From Strigops habroptila (taxonomy: Eukaryota > Chordata > Aves > Psittaciformes > Psittacidae), in contig NC_044302.2 in assembly GCF_004027225.2 (NCBI RefSeq), positions 75,703,253-75,767,252 on the forward strand: DNA of 64,000 nucleotides, read 5' to 3'. The stretch's first letter is position 1, and each line of letters opens with the position of its first letter. The notes under the pieces are model-generated. The model was not told the DNA's origin, made no database searches, and was given only the letters and a program-made list of their open reading frames with translations. This document shows, in pieces, positions 34,171 to 46,466 of this stretch. Position numbers and translations under genes: made by a program.

Positions 34171-34195
34171 AAAAAAAAAAAAAAAAAAAAAAAAA
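34171..34195 (+). repeat. Poly(A) run, 25 nt
   Basis: A homopolymer of 25 A lies 160 bp from the FAM169A coding exon 1 on its 5' side. It starts the interval that leads to a second A run and a CR1. Confidence 0.95.
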
Positions 34196-34417
34196 TCTGA
34201 ACCCAACCTGTGTTTATAAGCAGAAAAGGATGTTTTAGCCCATAGATCCCCCTAGATCCAAACATGGCAGACTTCCAACATAGAAATTCCTGTTTGCAGC
34301 ACAGGTACAATAGATCACATGCTCTCTTGAGGTGGCAGGCTGAGTTATCTCCCTCCCAGCTGATATTAAGCAATAAGTGTCCAGTCAAATAAAAAGTAAA
34401 CAGCATGAAAGGTCACA

Positions 34418-34453
<36 letters not shown>
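34196..34453 (+). other. Poly(A)-ended segment abutting CR1, possible retrocopy 3' end
   Basis: A 224-bp unrecognised stretch carries AATAAA at 34388-34393 and is followed 27 nt later by a 34-nt A run (34420-34453). That is the layout of a polyadenylated RNA copy. The CR1 begins within about 20 nt of the A run. Confidence 0.45.
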
Positions 34454-34456
<3 letters not shown>

Positions 34457-34459
34457 TTC

Positions 34460-37299
34460 ATTTATTTTGGAGATTGCACTAAATCCATCTCTGAAGAAGG
34501 CAAAGCAATGTTCAGAACTTCAGGGATATGATGTCATTGGTATCACAGAAACATGGTGGGATGGCTCCCATGACGGGAGTGTCGGAATGGAAGGTCACAG
34601 GCTCTTTAGAAAAGACAGGCCAGGCAGACGGGGAGGGGGCATTGCTATTTATGTCAGTGATAGGCTGGAGAGTACGGAACTCTGTCTGGGGACGGGTGAT
34701 GAGGTAACAGAGTGTTTGTGGGTCAGGATCAAAGGGAAAACAGCAATGGGGGACATTACGGTGGGGATCTGTTACAGGCCGCCTGATCAAGAGGACTCTG
34801 TTGATGAAGCACTCTACAGACAGATAGGAGCAGCCTCACGCTCGCAGGCCCTTGTCCTCATGGGGGACTTCAACCATCCTGACATCTGTTGTAGGGATGG
34901 TTACAGCCCCGCACAAGCAATCTAGGAGGTTCCTCGATTGTGTGGAAGACAACTTCCTCTTTCAAGCAATAGAGGAGCCGACCAGGAGAGGTGCCATGCT
35001 TGACCTCGTGCTCACCAACAGGGAGGGGCTGGTTGGAAACGTGATGCTCCAGGGCAGCCTTGGCTCTAGTGATCACGAGATGGTTGAGTTTGAGATCCTC
35101 AGGACAGTGAGAAGAGCATGCAGCAAGCTCACTGCCCTGGATTTCAAGAGAGCAAACTTTGGCCTCTTCAGAAACCTGCTCAGTAAGGTTCCATGGGATA
35201 CAGTCCTAGAGGGCAGGGGGGCCCAAGACTGCTGGTTGATATTCAAGGATCACCTGCTACATGCTCAGGAGTGTTGCATCCCAACTAGAAGAAAGTGCGG
35301 CAGGAGGGCCAGGAGACCTCCATGGATAAGGAGCTGCTGAGGAAACTTAGAGGGGGAAAAAAGAGGCTTTTAAAAGCTGGATGCAAGGACAGGCGGCCTG
35401 GGAAGAATATAGGAGCATTGCCTGGGAAGCTAGGGACCACGTTAGGAAAGCTGAGGCCCAGCCAGAATTAAATCTGGCAAGGGATGTGAAAGATAACAGG
35501 AAAGGATTCTATAGGTATGTAGCAAATAAAAGACAGACTAGGGACAATGAGGGCCATCTCCGAAAGCTATTGGGACAACCAGCTGCCATGGATTTGGAGA
35601 AGGCTGAGGTTCTTAATGACTTCTTTGCCTCAGTCTTCACTAGCAAATGCTCTGACCACACTACCCAAGTCTTGGAAGGCAGATGCAGGGACTGTGACAA
35701 TGAAGACCTCAGGCCCACTGTAGGAGAGGATCAGGTTCAAGACTATCTTAAGAACCTGAACGTGCACAAGTCGATGGGACCTGATGAAATCCATCCGCAG
35801 GTCCTGAAGGAGCTGGCGAATGAAGTTGCTAAACCACTGTCCACCATATTTGAAAAATCATGGCAGTCAGGTGAAGTTCCCGATGACTGGAAAAAGGGAA
35901 ATATAACCCCCATTTTCAAGAAGGGGAAAATGGAAGACCCAGGGAACTACAGACCAGTCAGCCTCACCTCTGTGCCTGGCAAAATCTTGGAGCAGATTCT
36001 CCTGGAAAGCATGCTAAGGCACATGAAAAACAACGTCGTGGTTGGTGACAGCCAACATGGCTTCACTAAGGGGAAATCCCATCTGACCAGTTTGGGGGCC
36101 TTCTATGATGGGACTACGAAACTGATGGACAGAGGCAGAGCAGTTGACATCATCTACCTGGACTTGTGCAAAGCGTTCAACACTGTCCTGCATGACATCC
36201 TTGTCTCTAAATTGGAGAGACATCAATTTGATAGATGGACCACTCAGTGGATAAAGAACTGGCTGGATGACCACACGCAGAGAGTTGTGGTAAGTGGCTC
36301 AATGTCCAGCTGTAACCCAGTAACGAGTAGTGTCCCTCAGGGACCAGTGTTGGGACCGATCTTATTCAACATCTTTGTCGGCGACATGGACAGTGGGATT
36401 AAGTGCGCCCTCAGCAAGTTTGCCGATGACACCAAGCTGTGTGGTTCAGTTGATACGCTGGAGGGAAGGGATGCCATCCAGAGGGACCCTGACACGCTTG
36501 AGAGGTGGGCCAATGCCAACCTCATGAAGTTCAACCAAGCCAAGTGTAAGGTCCTACACCTGGGTCGGGGCAATCCCAGGCACAGCTACAGGCTGGGCGG
36601 AGAAGAGATTCAGAGCAGCCCTGCGGAGGACCACTTGGGGGTGTTGGTTGATGAGAAACTGAACATGAGCCGGCTTCAGTGTGCGCTTGCAGCCCAGAAA
36701 GCCAACCGTATCCTGGGCTGCATCAAAAGCAGTGTGACCAGCAGGTCAAAGGAGGTGATCCTGCCCCTCTACTCTGCTCTCGCGAGACCTTACTTGGAGT
36801 ACTGTGTACAGTTCTGGTGTCCTCAACGTAAAAAGGACATGGAGCTGTTGGAGCGAGTCCAGAGGAGGCCACGACAATAAGGGGGCTGAAGCAGCTCCCA
36901 TATGAAGACAGGATGAGAGAGTTGGGGCTGTTCAGCCTGGAGAAGAGAAGGCTGCGTGGAGACCTCATAGCAGCCTTCCAGTATCTGAAGGGAGCCTACA
37001 AGGATGCTGGGGAGGGACTCTTCATTAGGACTGTAGTGATAGGACAAGGGGTAATGAGTTCAAGCTTAAACAGGGGAAGTTTAGGTTAGATATAAGGAAG
37101 TTCTTTACTGTGAGGGTGGTAAGGCACTGGAATGTGTTGCCCAAGGAAGCTGTGAATGCTCCATCCCTGGCAGTGTTCAAGGCCAGGTTGGATGGAGTCT
37201 TGGGTAACATGGTTTAGTGCAAGGCATCCCTGCCCACGGCAGGGGGGTTGGAACTAGATGATCTTAAGGTCCAATCCAACCCTAACTATGCTATGATTC
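34460..37299 (+). mobile_element. Long 5'-truncated CR1 LINE with endonuclease and RT
   Basis: This is the best-preserved CR1 in the window. The endonuclease part runs 34,467-34,920 ([49 protein letters not shown]). The linker is at about 34,910-35,340. A 499-codon open frame at 35,381-36,880 holds the reverse transcriptase: [39 protein letters not shown] (motif A), [14 protein letters not shown] and the catalytic FADDTKL. The ORF2 end and the CR1 tail reach 37,299. At least three frameshifts (near 34,907, 35,325 and 35,380), plus one near 36,875, inactivate it. It is in FAM169A intron 1, antisense to the gene. Confidence 0.94.
35381..36880 (+). pseudogene. CR1 ORF2 reverse transcriptase remnant
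   Basis: A 499-codon open frame covers the full RT palm and thumb of the CR1. Motif A is YLDLCKAFN with Asn where LINE RTs usually have the second Asp (AFD); the catalytic first Asp is kept. The FADD box is intact. The frame is lost at the 3' end (QRRPRQ then stop) by a frameshift before the conserved C-terminal segment, and at the 5' end by frameshifts into the endonuclease. Confidence 0.9.
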
Positions 37300-38183
37300 T
37301 AACTTTCCTCAACAACGCGCCAGTCAGTGTGCCTACCAGCTGGTTGTTTCCAAAAGCATTTCAACTGTGAACAGATGATACAAGCTTGTTAAAACAAGAG
37401 ACAACAGACTAAAGAGACACTTCAAGGAGGTAAGAGGACACACTAAAGCACTGAAGACCAATCAGAGTGGCAATAGCTCCTTGAAAGCTCTTAGATTCAA
37501 ATTTTCATTTTCAAAGAGGTATCAAATTAAGATGGACAAGAGCTCCTGGAATCCACTGTACGCTCTTCAGCTAAGGCTTTTCCAGGTCTATAAAACCATA
37601 CACAAAACAGACCCCTCATCTCCTTTCAAACCACAGCCTAAACTCTTACAAGCATGAGGTACCACACGACCATGTTATAGAGGAACACAAGGATCTCTTC
37701 ATCTGTCTCAGCTCCAAGGAACTCATCACCCAACTCTCAAAATGGCAAAGCTTTTTATAGGGGATCTATAGTTCCTAGTCTCCTCTAGAGAGTCCCTTTT
37801 TTTTTGTTTGTTTGTAATTTTAAATCCTAGTTTCCAATGTTTTGTTGTGGGTTTTTTTTCTTTATTTTATATCCAGTCCCCTCCCTTTAATCCACCAGTG
37901 TTCTACTGACTCAGGCAAATTAAATGCAAAGGAACTTTTTATTTTGACTCACCCAGTACAGTTAAAAAGTCTGCATTTAAAAAATCTTTTTGACAACAAT
38001 AATATATTACTATTAAGGTACTTAAATAGATGAGGAAGCTCCTTCTACAGAAGAAGGTGGGGGGTTTTTCTGTCAAAACATAAAAACTTGGACATGACTT
38101 CACTGAAATTTACAACTGCTAGTTTCATTGCTTTTGCTGATGAAGACACTACTTCTTTCCATATATGTTATTGTTTAGACATA

Positions 38184-38299
38184 CACACACATTCCCCACA
38201 GCCACTTCTTCTTAAATTCAGTTCATTCCTTCCCCTTATCTGACACACATTCCACACAGCCATTTCCTTTTGAATTCAGCTCATTCCTTCCCCTTTAGT
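38184..38299 (+). repeat. Two-copy tandem duplication, 58-bp period
   Basis: Two diverged units share CACACATTCC, CACAGCCA, AATTCAG and TCATTCCTTCCCCTT, offset by 58 bp. Confidence 0.75.
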
Positions 38300-40613
38300 T
38301 ATTTGGATTTCATCTTGCCTTCTCTTCCAGTCTCTCACATTCTTTCTGTTATTGCTCACTGCCCCTTTCAGATGTGCTTAGCGGCACCTCTTAATGCTCC
38401 ACCTCTTTCTTCCCACCTTCCAGATGCTGCCCTTGCTAACAGGGCAGAAGCAGGCAAGAGACAATACCCAATTGTCCAATTGTTCCTCCAGCTTGCAAGC
38501 AAAGGGACTTCAGGAGCCAAAGGTGAAGCATGTATGTCTTCAAATCCAGCAACAATGCATGACAGCCAGAGGAGCTGCTGCCAGGGAAGAAATTCATCCA
38601 AGGCTGGCCTACTTATCTTGAGCAGATAGGGTTTATCCACCGATTTACAGTTCTGAAACACAACAGCAACACTGTAGTAGATGTAAATGAACTAGCCTGA
38701 TATAAGTATGCTGCAAGAGGAACAGTAAGAGGTAAAGTATGATACTACGTCACTGCTTCTACAAGAAGATGAGGCTTTAGCATCCGGTTAGCTGCAACAG
38801 GCCAGGTAAATTCTGATTTAAGGGAATACAGACACATGAAAAACATTAAATTTTACTTCCTGTTCACTGGCAGAAGGAGGAAAGACCTCTCAAATACTAA
38901 AGAAATTCCTAAGCGCTTGGGTAACTCTGAGAATAACAGGCAAATTGAGCTGAGCTTTTGCTATTACAGGACAAACAAGCCACAAGCTATAACTAAAAGC
39001 TTAGGTAATAATTCCTGACATTTTTTTGAATAAAATAATGCAGGACCAGAGCAGAAAACACGCAACAAGAAGTTCAGTAGATTATCTGAGTTCCATCCAC
39101 TGCACCGCTATGAAAATAAAAGCATCAACCCTATCTTTGCTTTATAAGCAAAACAAAAAAAATCCAAACAAAAACATCTATTCTGCTAATTAAAAAATTC
39201 ATTGAATTACCCTCAAAATCAAAGACCTCGTTTCTGTTTAGCTGTTTGAGTTACTTACCACTTTCATATAGCATACTTTGATTTTATCCACTCCCAACTC
39301 ACTTCTATTAGTTACTTTTCACTTTTCATCTTATATCATTTACAGGGAACGGTTTACATAGAAAAAAAAAAAGACCCAATACAGATCAAGATTGAACCAA
39401 AAAAAAAAAAAAAAAAATCTACTCAGCATCCCTGCTAATAACCATAACTCGTACCATGCAGCAGATTAGTTACAAAGTATGTAAAATGACAAGCTCTTAA
39501 ACACTTGTGTGATGCAATTTGTCTCAGTGTTGATAAGATCAGAAATATTTCACATGTAAGCTCATTAGAGCTCTGAAGAAATTAGGAACTATACACAAAG
39601 TTATCAAGTTACATTAAAAGCATTAAACACGTGATGAAAGGAGAATGCTCCATGCCAATCTACAGCAAAGCATAAGGAAGTAATTCAACAGTCCAAAATG
39701 CAATCATCTTCATTCTGAAAGGCAAAATAACCTACCAAAGACAAACCAAATGGTTTCCAACAGTAATAAATTAATACATTTCTCTCACAAACCCACAATT
39801 GTTTTGCCAGTGTCTTTAAAGTAAAAAATACAGATGGTCGCACATCTAGCTAGTCTCATATAATGCAGGAAAGGAAAAAAAAGGAGAGAGAATATAGGTT
39901 TTCAGTTTTTCTTGACAAGAGCGTTTTTCTCTGCAGAAACAACACAGGTCTCTGCCACGGTTCCTCATGCCTCCTTTTGTTGCTCTAAGCCACCATGCAT
40001 TGCACAACTGTAAAACTGTCAGGTCAAATCCTTGTCACACATTGTGGGATTTTCCTCTGTTCATGAGGTACCATTCCAACTGGTTAGCACGGTCAGGTTG
40101 ACTGAGCACATGTGATGTAGCCTTAAGCAACCAAAGTCATCATGACTGTTTGTACAGAAGGCATAGACATGTGTGTTTGGAGAGGGGTAATAAAAATCTA
40201 TTTTATTGTTTAAATGAGGCAAATTATGCTTTTCATGTGTCAAGTGAACGAAAATAAATCTTACAGTCTTCATAACAGTATCATTTCACACAGTAGTATT
40301 AAAGACTGTATGTATTAAACTCACATATGCAACGTTTGCTGTGATGACTTTTCCCCCTTGTCAGCATGGTGCAAACTACTATGCAAGAAATGGCACATCT
40401 TTTTTTAAGAACAGCTGCAGCACCAGAGGGTAACAGACATCAATTCAAGGAACACAAACAAACCCCACATTTAACAGGATGAGTGAACACATTCCTGTGC
40501 AAGTGAGGCAGCTCCTTATTCACGAAATCTTTATAAGCATTAAGGTTAAAAAAAACCCAAACAATTAAATGTAGAATGTGTGCAATGTTGGAAATTGATT
40601 TAATTACAAATTA

Positions 40614-40680
40614 TAGCTGCAACCCCTTCTAATATCCTGCAACCAACTAATAGCTGCAACCAACTTCTAATATCATCTTA
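40614..40680 (+). repeat. Two-copy tandem duplication, 37-bp period
   Basis: TAGCTGCAACC followed by CTTCTAATATC occurs at 40,614 and again at 40,651, with small differences. Confidence 0.75.
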
Positions 40681-41395
40681 GAAGTGCATGAAGGAGAGGT
40701 GCACAGTACATGCGGCTTCCAGCTCACACTTGGATTTCAGCAGGAATCAAGAGATCTCTTCATCCCCTTGCAGACCCACAATACTGAGTGCCATGAAATA
40801 GCAGAAAGAAAAGAAGCCAAAAGCTATGTTGTTTCTTACAGCATTTCAGAGGGCTTAAATACAGCTTAAAACCCCTTCCAGGTGCCTTTATCTTAGGGAA
40901 ACTGAAGTCTAAGCTGCCAGCCAAGGATTTAGAGCAATCAAAATGAATTTCCAGCACTAGCACAGACATCATGTGAGCACGGACTGTTATGGATCTGCCT
41001 GAACTCCTCATCTACAAAATGCAAATAATCATTACTTCAGAGAGACTAGTATGAAAAATACTTCACCAAGATTGAGATACTTAAACACAAAACTTGACCA
41101 GTACGGGAAGCAGACAAGGACTTACATAGCACAACTTCACTCCACTGCTCATTTTCCTTAAAAATTTAAAAAAAAAAAAAAAATTTTAAAACAAAAAAAC
41201 AAACAAAAAAAAAAAAAAACACAAACAACCCACCAAGGTCTTTTCAACCTAAAATAACTGGGACAGGTAAACATGTCTGGTATAACAGATATGTGCAAAA
41301 CTAATGCAGGCGAGCAATCTCCAGACTTAAATTTGTGTTTAACAATAAATAGTAATAATTTAATTAGTCAGGGTTTGCAGGTTTTTTTATTTTTA

Positions 41396-41566
41396 GGTTG
41401 GTTAGTTTGTTTTGGTTTTTGTTTGGGTTGGGGTTTGGTTTGGGTTTTTTGTTGGGTGGTTTTGGGTGGGGTTTTTTGTGTGTGTGTTTTTTCTGTTTGG
41501 GGGTTTTGTTGGTTTGGTTTTGTTACTTGTTTTTTTGGGTGGGTTTTGTTGTTTGTTTTTTTTTTT
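41396..41566 (+). repeat. G/T-only tract with many G runs
   Basis: About 170 bases contain almost only G and T, including at least eight runs of three or more G within short spacing. The plus strand could fold into G-quadruplexes; the FAM169A transcript would carry the C/A complement. Confidence 0.85.
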
Positions 41567-44500
41567 CCCCACTAAAATTTGAAGTTTACAGAACAGACAC
41601 TGGGGTGCTCAAACAACAATCTTCAGAACTCTTCTGCTAAACCAGGACAATTAATCCAGCTCCAGCCTGCAGGGTACACATCAGGTCCAGTCCTGTGATG
41701 AAGTATTGGCCTATTCGGACAAAATTTAAATCACAGTGGTGCCTAACCTAAGCTTTAATCTATTTTAAAAAGTGCTGAAATACCAGCTCACAGAACTCTT
41801 CAATGATTGTCATGTATTTATGAATCATCATGGATCTTGAACCAAGTTCTATCTTAAAAATATAATCCTACCACGATCTCCCAAACTAGCTATAAGCTAC
41901 ATCTGGGGTAGCATTATGAGAAGATGACATAAATTAAATATATATCCCACATATATACTAGCTGCTGATGTTCCAGAGAAATAAAGCCAGGACTGCAGAA
42001 GTGCCAAACCATGCTCCAGAACCAGATCTGATGATGCACCATACCAGCTTCTCAATCAGAGGCGCAGGAACATAATTTCTTTTTTTGTACATTAGTTTCC
42101 TACCTTGCAATGTCAAATTGCTGGCTTAGTGAAAGCTGTGAAAATATATAAAAGTTGGAAGAAAAATAAAAAATTTTTTAAAAGTAGTATTTTCAGTCTT
42201 CTAGCTTCAAGAAAAGCATCACATCTGCTACTTCTAAAATTGTTAAGTCCTACTAGCAGTAATTCTATTAACAGCAGATGACGTAAATGTTTCATTGCTT
42301 AGACTACCAGCTGTCATATACACTAAACATTTTCATTGCTTTTGTTTCTTCTTTATACAAGATCAAATACATTAAATTGGGAGGGGTTGTTTTCAAATGT
42401 TGTTTTATCTTGTTTGTATCCAAATAAATATCCCACATATACATTTAATATGAAACACTGAAATAAGTAAAAAGGTTGTTCATTCTTCTACAATACAAAA
42501 ATTAACAAATTTTAAACCTATGCTAAGACATATGGAGAGTACCTATCTGATTTATTATGAACCTTTTAGTTTGAAATACGTAGAGAAAACCTGCCCCATA
42601 ATTACATATTTAGACCACTACTGTGGTCTAAAACACAGCTTTTATGTTTTATAAATATATCCCCAACTCTTAAAACAAAGTTCATTTTAATTTGTAATAT
42701 AATGTACATCTACTGAAGGAAGAGAAAGGCATTTTACAAAAGAGAAGGGTTTTTTTTTTTTTTTAAATAGAGTATATATTAATATTTCTTAAAAACCATA
42801 CAGGCTTGAAAAAGCAGCAGTAATACATTATTTGATCTGCCACATTGAATATACAACTCTAACTCTTCTTGCTCGAATAACTACTCAGTAAGGGAGATTT
42901 TCGTGGGTTTTAGTTAAAAGCTTGCTTTTGTATATTCCTAACTAGTCTTCAAACCATTACCTGCACCATACCACTAAGGCATATAAATACAATTTCCCTG
43001 CAGTATGGCTTTTGTTCTCGCTTTTAGAGAATATAGACACTTCCATCTTAAATACAAGTTCTTGCCAACTCAGATAAATTTGCTCTGGTTTAGGGTTTTT
43101 TCCTAAGAGGAAAAAGTCTTTTTTTGTAAAAGAAAAAAAAAGGAACATAGGACCCCAAATAACATCTACTCATACTCTAACAAAATCCTAAATAGAAAGT
43201 TCTTAAGGAAGCAGGGGGCAGTGATCTAGAAATTGTTGTACACATCCACCAAGGGCTCTGGATTAATATGGCAACCACATTATCCGTAATCTACTTGAAG
43301 CAGCTTATGCAGCTCTGATTTTGTCAGAGACACAAATCAAAGCTGTCAATTTGAATGTAAATAAACAAACAAAAATAATCCTTTCCATTCATTATCCACC
43401 CTATTTAACTTTATGTAGATTTCATAATTGTGTTGTACAACTAAAGGGTCCAACTCCCCAGTACTAATATGAAACATAACTGCTGTGGAGATCAGCAAGA
43501 ATTATGGTAGGAAGGTCTATGTACTGAGTTCAAACAATCTCCAGTTGAATAAAACATGCAACAGGAAAGAAGAAAGTGTCCTCCACATTAAAAAAAGTAT
43601 CTGCATATTATTTTTATGAAATTAAAAAAATTAATTGAAGGTTGAAAAAGTATATTAATTTCATTAAAACAAAACAGTCTTAAAGTATCTAAAAGTTCAT
43701 TCTACAATTAAACATACCCAGCATATTCTAAAATGTAATAAAAAAGTTAACATTTGGTAGTTTAAAAGACTAAATTGCCATCAAAATGTACTAAAATCAA
43801 ACTAGATACTCTTAATGAAAGTACAAGCAAAAACACTAAAGAGTACTTTTAATCAACTGGTGTTTAGATCTGCAGAAAACAAACTCTGTTAACAACTACA
43901 AACTTATGTCTAATGAAAACAGAACAAAAAACCAGTTATAGAAACTGATGTGACAGTAGTATTAGAAAGACGCATTATGCAACTTCACTCTCAAACCCAC
44001 CTTAGGTAGGTAAGGTTCTTAAGCACACACCTGATTAAGCACCTGTGTTTTTTGCATTTTGCACAAGTGATTAAAATTAGGTATTTGATTAGGTAGCCTA
44101 TTTAGATCAAGTTCTTACATACACAAACTACTAACCTATTATTTACATTTTTCTACAGTCTCACATTTTAATGATATTGTAATCTGGTTCTTGAAGAGCA
44201 CTTTCTCCAGTAGAGAGTTTTGGGAAATTAATGGCAAGTCTTTCCTATGAGGAAGGCATACTACAGCTTTACTAAATTAAAATTCTGTATTTGAGACCAC
44301 TCAAAATAGCCACAATTAATAAATCTGGGGGGAAAAAAAAAAGAAAAAGTTTTTCTTAAAGAATTCATGTCTTCCCTTTCAGCTTCTCAGATTCAAGGTG
44401 AATATATCACAAAATTAAATCCATTCCAGTTGTGTTTGAAAATAATTAACATCTAAAAGACAAATATAATACTGCAACTACTTCTTCCTGGATATGCCTC

Positions 44501-45997
44501 TCTTTGACATGTATCTGATCTCTCCTATGCTCAGCACTCACTCTTCTAATACCCAGTTTCTTCTATCTCCCCTTCATTACACAAGACAAAACTGTTTAGA
44601 GTCTTGAAAAATAACATAGATAAACCCCACACAGATACCCCTAACAATCCAGCTTTCCTCCCTGCTCACTCTTCTTTCTCCCTTCCATGCCTCAGCATTG
44701 ACAGCAGCTGTTTTGCACTTCTGCAGCTCCGCCCTCAGCTCCCTCCAATTTTGCTCCTACGCTTCATACCCCACAGCATCTGCGCTTAAAGATCTTAAAG
44801 GCCTTCCTGCAGCTCAGCGCTTTTAAGTCCACACTCAGCCTCCCTCCCCAGGTAGCTGGCCAGCTGGCCACCCGGGACATAACCAGCCATGCTGCTCTTG
44901 CCCCTGCTCATCTTCAACTCTGCACCCCTAGGTTCGCCTCCTGCTTCTCCAGACACCTCTTCAACAAGGTGACAAGACATGCCCCCTTTCTGGTTTTCCG
45001 CACTTTTATTTCCAAATTGCTATCAGAAGACCACCACCTACTCTCTCTTGGCACCCATGTTTCTTGGCAACTGGTTCAGTTTTCAAACCTTCACACCTTC
45101 CTCTAAAGTCATCCTTCTGGTTTGGGAGGGCCACCCCAAATAGATCTACTAATTTCAGAGATAAGAACAATAAAGAAAGCTTTTCTATGGTTAGACAGAT
45201 GGTGGACTGTCTAAACAGTGAGACTGGTGTTGTGACATATTAGCACAGACTAATGAGTTACTGCTCATCAGCTGAACAACAGCAACTCTCTTTATAGCTG
45301 CTTCGGGAATTTCCACATGCACATCCAAATGTGATGGTGACCATGGTTACTAACAGTGAGCACCAGATCATTAAGCTTTGCAATCATACCCTCCATACCC
45401 AAGGAGTTGCTAAAACAGTTGCCTGAGCTACAACTATGCCACATGAAATCTGTGGATGTCACGGCTTTCAGCACAGGAGCTGTGGGAAATTCAATGGTTA
45501 AGTAGCATTCAAGCTGGTTTTTCCTTTTTAAGAATACCATTTGCAGCAGGAGACCTATAACTAAGAAAGTAGCAACTGCCTTGGCTTTGTGGGGGATTCA
45601 AATGAAAATGCAGAAAGAGGGATAGAAATCAAAATGGGATCTTCCTAGAAGTAGGAGGAAATCACAGAGATGAAGCTGGGAAAGCAAATAAAGAAGACTG
45701 CAACAACAGATGCCTGCCAGTCAACCCTAAAACTTGCTTGCAGACCAGGAAGTACACAAAACTGAGAAGTTTCAGAGTCTGACTATATGGCCCTACAACC
45801 CATTTACAATAGCTTGAGGATCAGAATCCTGAAATCAGCACTACAGTAAGTGTAACATATTTGGAGCAGTAAGAATTTAAACCTTACTGTAGATTAAGAA
45901 TTGCATTTTCTCCAAAAAGGGACTAAGCAGCTCTCTCCAACTTCTTGATCCAACTCCAGTATCTTGAAGATATTAAAATAATCTTCAGAAGATTACA

Positions 45998-46466
45998 ATC
46001 ATAGAATCATAGAATAGTTAGGATTGGAAAGGACCTTAAGATCATCTAGTTCCCATCCCCCTGCCATGGGCAGGGACGCCTTGCACTAAACCATGTTACC
46101 CAAGGATCTGTCCAACCTGGCATTGAACACTGCCAGGGATGGAGCATTCACAGCTTCCTTGGGCAAGCCACTCCAGTGCCTCACCACCCTCACTGCAAAG
46201 AACTTCTTCCTTATATCTAATCTAAACTTCCCCTGTTTGAGTTTGAAGCCATTACCCCTTATCCTACCACTACAGTCCCTAAGGAAGAGTCCCTCCCCAG
46301 CATCCTTATAGGCCCCCTTCAGATACTGGAAGGCTGCTATGAGGTCTCCACGCAGCCTTCTCTTCTCCAGGCTGAACAACCTCAACTCTCTCAGCCTGTC
46401 TTCATACAGGAGGTGCTCCAGCCCTCTTATCATCCTCATGGCCCTCCTCTGGACTTGCTCCAATAA
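45998..46466 (-). mobile_element. CR1 3' end with ORF2 C-terminal frame
   Basis: The plus strand starts with the tail complement ATCATAGAATCATAGAATAG. On the minus strand a 125-codon open frame (46,463-46,086) encodes the CR1 ORF2 C-terminus: [64 protein letters not shown]. It is 5'-truncated and lies in FAM169A intron 1, sense with the gene. Confidence 0.92.

Larger units (their letters stand above)
37300..45995. other. FAM169A intron 1, left-central part
   Basis: AT-rich intron with no recognised exon. It holds a 58-bp tandem duplication (38,184-38,299), a 37-bp one (40,614-40,680), A-rich runs at 39,361-39,371, 39,399-39,416 and 41,165-41,235, and a G/T-only tract at 41,396-41,566. Confidence 0.6.
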
